A stretch of 64,000 nucleotides of DNA. Origin: Pseudomonas sp. JAI120 (GTDB taxonomy: Bacteria; Pseudomonadota; Gammaproteobacteria; Pseudomonadales; Pseudomonadaceae). Under the pieces are notes generated by a model that was given only the letters and a program-made list of their open reading frames with translations, searched no databases and was not told where the DNA came from. Below are positions 59,690 to 64,000 of the stretch, in pieces (position 1 is the first letter of the stretch; each line of letters opens with the position of its first letter). A program made the translations under genes and the position numbers. The stretch lies in the NCBI RefSeq assembly GCF_014207255.1, contig NZ_JACHCZ010000005.1, positions 356,731 to 420,730 of the forward strand. Direction: 5' to 3'.

Positions 59690-60580
59690 TTGAAAGCCGC
59701 CATCATCAAAAAGTACCGCCTGATCATCAAGACCATGGGCTATGTGGGCTGGTCGCTGTTCTGGCTGTTGCTGTGGGACGTCGCCGTCACCGTAGACTTC
59801 ATGCTGTTCCTCACTGCCAAGATCAACTTGCCGCTGATGCCCCTTACCCTGCTGGGCTCGGCACTGATCGTGCTCATCAGTTTTCGCAACAGCAGCGCCT
59901 ATAACCGCTGGTGGGAGGCACGCACGCTGTGGGGGGCGATGGTCAACAATTCTCGCAGCTTTGCCCGGCAGGTATTAACCCTGCTGGACGATCCCGACGG
60001 CGAAGTGAACCCGGTCAAGGCCACCCTGCTGCGCCGCCATGTGGCGTATGTGAATTGCCTGGCCGCGCACCTCAAGGGCGAACCGTGCCCTGATGAAGTA
60101 CGCGCCTTTATCCCCTCCGAGGAATTCGCCCGCAACGGCGCCACCAATAACTTTGCCAATGACATCCTCACCGGCTCGGCGGCGTTGCTGGCCAAGGAAT
60201 ACAAGACCGGGCACCTGGACAGCATTCGCCTGGCGCGGATGGAGTCGACCCTGGTGGATTTGTCCAACGCCCAGGGCGGCATGGAGCGGATCGCCAACAC
60301 GCCACTGCCCTACCCTTACGTGTATTTCCCACGCCTGTTTATCTCGCTCTTCTGCCTGATCGTGCCCGTGGGCCTGGTGGAATCCCTGGGCTGGTTCACC
60401 CCGCTGGCGTCCACCGTTGTGGGCTTTATGCTGCTGGCCATCGAGCGTATCGGCACCGACCTGCAAAGTCCGTTCCGCTCCAGCGAACACCAGATCCAGA
60501 TGGAAGCCATCTGCGAAACCATCGAGAAAAACCTGCAGTCGATGCAGCGTGATGCGCTGGGTGGCGAGCGCATCGGATAA
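59690..60580 (+). CDS. Bestrophin-family (UPF0187) channel protein
   Basis: A 296-residue four-helix membrane protein of the bacterial bestrophin/RFP-TM family. Motifs are LIVLISFRNSSAYNRWWEAR near helix 2, NNSRSFARQVL, PLPYPYVYFPRLFISLFCLI and ERIGTDLQSPFRSSEHQI. Homologues form pentameric cation or anion channels. The start is TTG 59690 with GAGG 9 nt upstream; no ATG precedes the conserved N-terminus. The preceding 234 bp show no gene. Confidence 0.9.
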   Translation: MKAAIIKKYRLIIKTMGYVGWSLFWLLLWDVAVTVDFMLFLTAKINLPLMPLTLLGSALIVLISFRNSSAYNRWWEARTLWGAMVNNSRSFARQVLTLLDDPDGEVNPVKATLLRRHVAYVNCLAAHLKGEPCPDEVRAFIPSEEFARNGATNNFANDILTGSAALLAKEYKTGHLDSIRLARMESTLVDLSNAQGGMERIANTPLPYPYVYFPRLFISLFCLIVPVGLVESLGWFTPLASTVVGFMLLAIERIGTDLQSPFRSSEHQIQMEAICETIEKNLQSMQRDALGGERIG

Positions 60581-60724
60581 ACATGCCCTTCGGCCTAAAG
60601 TGCGTGCTCCCGCAGTCGATACAAAGGGAGTACGCATGGGCTACATCCCCTCAAAACAACACATGCGACGCTCGACGCCACTGTTTTCTCCTTGCCAAAA
60701 ATATAAATACCCGCGGGTGAAGTC

Positions 60725-62668
60725 ATGAATATCAAGCAAAAGTTGACCTGGGCGTTTGCCGCTATCGCGTGCCTGCCAGTCATCCTGGTGGCCGTTATGG
60801 TTGTGCTGAACTTGCGCGAGGGGGCCCTGGCCAATTTCCTCGACAGCAGCGGTCGCGAGATCCGTCAGATCGACAACGGCATGAAGCAGTTTTTCGATGG
60901 CATCAGCCAGAACGTCGACTTCGTGGCCAAGGACCCGCGCGTTGTCGCGGCCAAGGACCTCAAGAGCTACGCCGGCGCCGACGCCGCGCAAATCCCCCTG
61001 ACCCAGACCAACAAAGACCTGCTGGCGATTTTCGATCAGTTCGCCAAAAGCCACCCGAGCACCGCCTACTTGTCTTTGGGCCTCGCCGACGGCGGTTATG
61101 CCAGCTGGCCTGACGACACCAAACTGAACAACTACGACCCGCGCGTACGCCCCTGGTACAAGGCCGCCATCGCCGCGCCGGGCGCCACCGTGCGCACGGG
61201 CGCTTATTACTGGGCACCGGACGACGTGGTGCTGATCGGCACCGTGCACACCGTCGCCGACGCTACCGGCAACATCCTCGGCGTGGTCGGCCTGGACGTG
61301 TCGCTCAAGCAGCTCACCGAGCTGGTGCGCAACATCAAGCTGGGCGACAGCGGCTACCTGATGCTGGTGGAAGCCAACGGCAACGTGCTGGTGGACCCCA
61401 GCGACGCCCAGCACAACTTCAAGCCGATGGCCGACCTGGGCCCCAACTACGCCGAACTGGCCAAGCGCGGCGACGGCGTGACCCAGATCGACATCGACGG
61501 CGTGGCCTACATGGCCAACGTGGTCAGCTCCAAGGATCTGGGCTGGCGCTTTATCGGCCTGATCAAGCGCGATGAAGTCATGGCCGGCGCCACCCGCCTC
61601 ACCTGGTTGATCGCCGCGATTGCCGCCGCCCTGGCCGTGGTGTTCGCGATTGTCGGCGCCAGCTTTGCCAGCATGATCGTGCGCCCGATTCGCGGGGTGG
61701 CCGACGGCCTGCAAGAAATTGCTGAAGGCGAAGGCGACCTGACGCGCCAACTCAAGGTGCAAGGCAAGGACGAAACCGCCAGCCTGGCCGGCTGGTTCAA
61801 CCAGTTCCTGAGCATGATCGCGCAACTGGTGCAGCGCATCGGCAATGCCTCTTCCGACCTGCAAACCGCCGCCGCCGACACCAGCGAAGTCGCCAACAAC
61901 ATGAACCAGGCCGCCGGTCGCCAGCGTGAAGCCGTGGAGCTGGTGAGCACCGCGTTCAACGAAATGGTGGCCACCGCCAACGAAGTCGCGCGCTCCTGCA
62001 GCGCCGCCGCCGCGAGTGCCGACGAAGGCTACCGCGACGTGCACAATGGCCAGCAGCATATCGGCGAAGCCACCGGCAGCGTGCTCAAGCTCAGCGAAGA
62101 CCTGCAAAAGTCGACCCAGACCATGCAGTTGCTGGAGCAGGACAGCCAAAACATCAACACCATCCTCGACACCATCCGCTCGATCGCCGAACAGACCAAC
62201 CTGCTGGCGCTCAACGCGGCGATTGAAGCCGCGCGCGCCGGTGACCAGGGCCGCGGTTTTGCCGTGGTCGCCGACGAAGTCCGCGCCCTGGCGCGCCGCA
62301 CTGCCGACTCCACCGGTGAAATCGACAGCCTGCTGGGCAACCTCGCCCGCCGCACCCAGGAAGTCACCCAGCAGATGCAGGGCAGCCTGCTGGTGTCCCA
62401 CACCAGCGTGGAACGCATCCAGCAGGCCCGCGACAGCTTCGACAAGATCCAAGGCTCGGTGGACTCGATCCGCGACCAGAACACCCAGATCGCCACGGCC
62501 GCTGAAGAACAGCACCAGGTGGCCGAGGAGATCAACCGCCACATCGCGCAGATCCATGCCGATGCGCAACTGGTCGAAGGCTTTGCCCACTCGGCGCAGA
62601 CCGGATCAGGTCGGTTGACGGATATTTCCGGTCAGCTCAAGGGGTTGGTGGGCCGCTTCAAGTTCTGA
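60725..62668 (+). CDS. Methyl-accepting chemotaxis protein with dCache_1 sensor
   Basis: A 647-residue chemoreceptor with TM1 at about 8-28, a periplasmic dCache_1 domain to about 285, TM2 at about 292-317, HAMP, and a signalling tip IAEQTNLLALNAAIEAARAG. In the distal pocket YDPRVRPWYKAA supplies Arg142, Trp144 and Tyr145, with Asp191 in GLDVSL, as in amino-acid receptors of the PctA type. The residue aligned with PctA Asp146 is not obvious. There is no C-terminal CheR-binding pentapeptide. It is 144 bp after the bestrophin gene. Confidence 0.93.
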   Translation: MNIKQKLTWAFAAIACLPVILVAVMVVLNLREGALANFLDSSGREIRQIDNGMKQFFDGISQNVDFVAKDPRVVAAKDLKSYAGADAAQIPLTQTNKDLLAIFDQFAKSHPSTAYLSLGLADGGYASWPDDTKLNNYDPRVRPWYKAAIAAPGATVRTGAYYWAPDDVVLIGTVHTVADATGNILGVVGLDVSLKQLTELVRNIKLGDSGYLMLVEANGNVLVDPSDAQHNFKPMADLGPNYAELAKRGDGVTQIDIDGVAYMANVVSSKDLGWRFIGLIKRDEVMAGATRLTWLIAAIAAALAVVFAIVGASFASMIVRPIRGVADGLQEIAEGEGDLTRQLKVQGKDETASLAGWFNQFLSMIAQLVQRIGNASSDLQTAAADTSEVANNMNQAAGRQREAVELVSTAFNEMVATANEVARSCSAAAASADEGYRDVHNGQQHIGEATGSVLKLSEDLQKSTQTMQLLEQDSQNINTILDTIRSIAEQTNLLALNAAIEAARAGDQGRGFAVVADEVRALARRTADSTGEIDSLLGNLARRTQEVTQQMQGSLLVSHTSVERIQQARDSFDKIQGSVDSIRDQNTQIATAAEEQHQVAEEINRHIAQIHADAQLVEGFAHSAQTGSGRLTDISGQLKGLVGRFKF

Positions 62669-62759
62669 CCGTTGTTACACCGGGGTCGCTTGCGGGGGCG
62701 TGTATTGGCTACTATAGCCACGCACTCCCCGCATCTTACCTAACCATCCCGGAGCCTTA

Positions 62760-63581
62760 ATGCCCAACCCCAAGGACACGGCCGCCGACAGCAGCACCCC
62801 GATGATTCCCGAGCAGCGTCGCGAACAAATCCTGCGGCAATTGCGCAAGCATCAAGTGATGAGCGTGCACCAGTTGATGGAGATGTTCGACTGCTCGCAC
62901 ATGACCGTGCGCCGCGATATTGCACTGCTGGAGCAGGAAGGCCGGGCGTACTCCGTCACCGGGGGGGTCCGGATCGCCAGCCAGTTGCACAGCGAACCCA
63001 GCCATCAATCCAAAGCCGTGGTGGAGTTGCCGCAAAAACAGGCGATGGCGCGACTGGCGGCGCGATTGCTGCACGCGGACATGACGGTGTACCTGGATGC
63101 CGGCACCAGCACCCTGGAGATTGTCCCTTATATCAAGGCGCTGTCGGGCATGACGGTGGTCACCAACGACTTCGGGATCGTGCAGGCCCTTATGGATGCG
63201 ACGCAGGTCACGGTGATCCACACCGGCGGCCAACTGGACCATGACAACCATTCTTCCGTCGGCGGGCTGGCCGTGGCGACCCTGCGCCAGGTGGTGACGG
63301 ACATCGCCTTTGTGTCAACCAGCTCCTGGGATTTGCACCGAGGTATCACCACCCCCTCGGCGCTGAAAGTCGAGGTCAAGCAAGTGGCGATGCAATCGGC
63401 GTCCCAGGTCGTGCTGGTGGCGAGCAGTTCCAAATACGGCACCTTCAGCATGTACCGCATCGCCGGGCTCGAACCGTTCGACGTGATCATCAGCGACGAC
63501 GCCCTGGCCCCGGCGGCGGCAGATGGCATCCGCAAGCGCGGGATTGAATTGATGCTGCCGGGTGATCCGTTGCCGGCGTGA
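62760..63581 (+). CDS. DeoR-family transcriptional regulator
   Basis: A 273-residue DeoR regulator. The HTH is EQILRQLRKHQVMSVHQLME with FDCSHMTVRRDIALLEQEG. The DeoRC sensor domain has the sugar-phosphate loop YLDAGTSTLE and VVTNDFGIVQAL. Members sense phosphorylated sugars, but no sugar gene follows in the window, which ends in repeats. Its target is unknown. Confidence 0.9.
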   Translation: MPNPKDTAADSSTPMIPEQRREQILRQLRKHQVMSVHQLMEMFDCSHMTVRRDIALLEQEGRAYSVTGGVRIASQLHSEPSHQSKAVVELPQKQAMARLAARLLHADMTVYLDAGTSTLEIVPYIKALSGMTVVTNDFGIVQALMDATQVTVIHTGGQLDHDNHSSVGGLAVATLRQVVTDIAFVSTSSWDLHRGITTPSALKVEVKQVAMQSASQVVLVASSSKYGTFSMYRIAGLEPFDVIISDDALAPAAADGIRKRGIELMLPGDPLPA

Positions 63582-63592
63582 TGCCCTTCCTG

Positions 63593-64000
63593 TGTGGGAG
63601 AGGTCGAGCTTTAGCTAGGCTTCGGTGGCGGCGGCACTGGTGACAGGTGTCTTGGCTGACACACCGCAATCGGGGGCAAGCCCCCTCCCACATTTGAGCT
63701 CGATTGGCAGGTGGGAAGTTGCTCGGCTATAGATCTCGTGGGCACCGCTGATCCCTGTGGGAGATGTCGAGCTTTAGCGAGGCTTCGATGGCGGTGGCAT
63801 GGTTGGTAGAGGTGTTGGCTGACATACCGCTATCGGGGGCAAGCCCCCTCCCACATTTGAGCTCGATTGGCAGGTGAGAAGTTGCTCGGCTATAGATCTC
63901 GTGAGCACCGCTGATCCCTGTGGGAGATGTCGAGCTTTAGCGAGGCTTCGATGGCGGTGGCATGGTTGGTAGAGGTGTTGGCTGACATACCGCTATCGGG
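63593..64000. repeat. 163-bp tandem repeat containing a REP unit, at least 2.5 copies
   Basis: The block TGTGGGAGATGTCGAGCTTT...CGGGGGCAAGCCCC starts at 63593, 63756 and 63919, a period of 163 bp. Copy 1 is diverged, copies 2 and 3 nearly identical. Each copy carries a half REP at its start and a TCCCACA arm near position 100. It continues past the window end. The 419 bp after the DeoR gene contain nothing else. Confidence 0.93.

Noticed and set aside
60641..62590. 649-codon minus-strand frame across the chemoreceptor
   Set aside because: The plus strand encodes a complete MCP with TM, HAMP and signalling tip. The minus frame is Gly/His/Val-rich without domains.
63593..64000. Possible CRISPR or integron attC array at the window end
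   Set aside because: The 163-bp units repeat over their full length, including the part that would be a spacer. No integrase or cas gene; REP-derived tandem duplication explains it.

Overview
The window looks like chromosomal DNA of a Pseudomonas of the P. fluorescens lineage. GC is high, codon use is pseudomonad, and the REP family TGTGGGAGGGGGC...TCCCACA recurs between genes. Several products (XenA, the 272-residue aryl esterase, AraFGH, MntP with its Mn riboswitch, an Hxc-type secretion system) match families well known from pseudomonads. I see no rRNA, tRNA, CRISPR array, prophage or insertion sequence.

Layout. (1) 1-8595: an Hxc-like type II secretion cluster (gspD partial, M, L, K, G, I, C, H, J) followed by a cell-surface-signalling trio (FecR-like anti-sigma, ECF sigma, and a short STN/TonB-C protein). 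This is the gene order of P. aeruginosa vreAIR-hxc. (2) 8749-18107: a small secreted protein, mntP behind a yybP-ykoY riboswitch, an alcohol dehydrogenase gene broken by one stop codon, a VOC protein plus porin pair, an esterase, a DoxX protein, and a LysR regulator divergent from an MFS-quinone oxidoreductase pair. (3) 18108-18982: no gene, but a very large imperfect inverted repeat. (4) 18983-24139: a NemR/NemA-like electrophile operon (TetR, DJ-1, old yellow enzyme), a GlxA-type regulator, an acetyltransferase and uppP.

(5) 24219-29908: a DyP peroxidase and a MocD/MocE/MocF-like oxygenase operon (desaturase-family oxygenase, Rieske ferredoxin, FAD reductase, TIM-barrel isomerase) divergent from a LacI-type regulator, with a clear palindromic operator between them. 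(6) 29909-31010: REP elements, a structured leader RNA in front of a 98-residue protein, and a three-layer nested inverted repeat. (7) 31011-35911: an AcoR-like sigma-54 activator facing a MocA-type dehydrogenase, a hydroxypyruvate-isomerase-like protein and a sugar-binding protein, with a sigma-54 promoter and upstream palindrome visible. (8) 35980-39860: two glutathione-transferase-like genes, an MFS exporter and an AraC regulator.

(9) 39998-53194: a complete-looking non-phosphorylating L-arabinose route. It has an SDR dehydrogenase, mutarotase, AraFGH importer, lactonase, L-arabonate dehydratase, FAH-family deoxy-arabonate dehydratase, 2-ketoglutarate semialdehyde dehydrogenase, an MFS carrier and a FadR-type GntR regulator. 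A shared palindrome (WTAGT-N3-ACWAT) lies in both divergent intergenic regions. (10) 53257-64000: a TonB siderophore receptor with a Fur-like site, xenA with an ArsR regulator and palindrome, an unusual operon of unknown wHTH protein, diguanylate cyclase and phosphoesterase, a bestrophin, a dCache chemoreceptor, a DeoR regulator, and a 163-bp tandem repeat running off the window end.

The strongest leads are the switch-like leader RNA at 30176-30371, the sigma-54/MocA system, the arabinose operator set, the giant and nested inverted repeats, and the single nonsense codon in the alcohol dehydrogenase.
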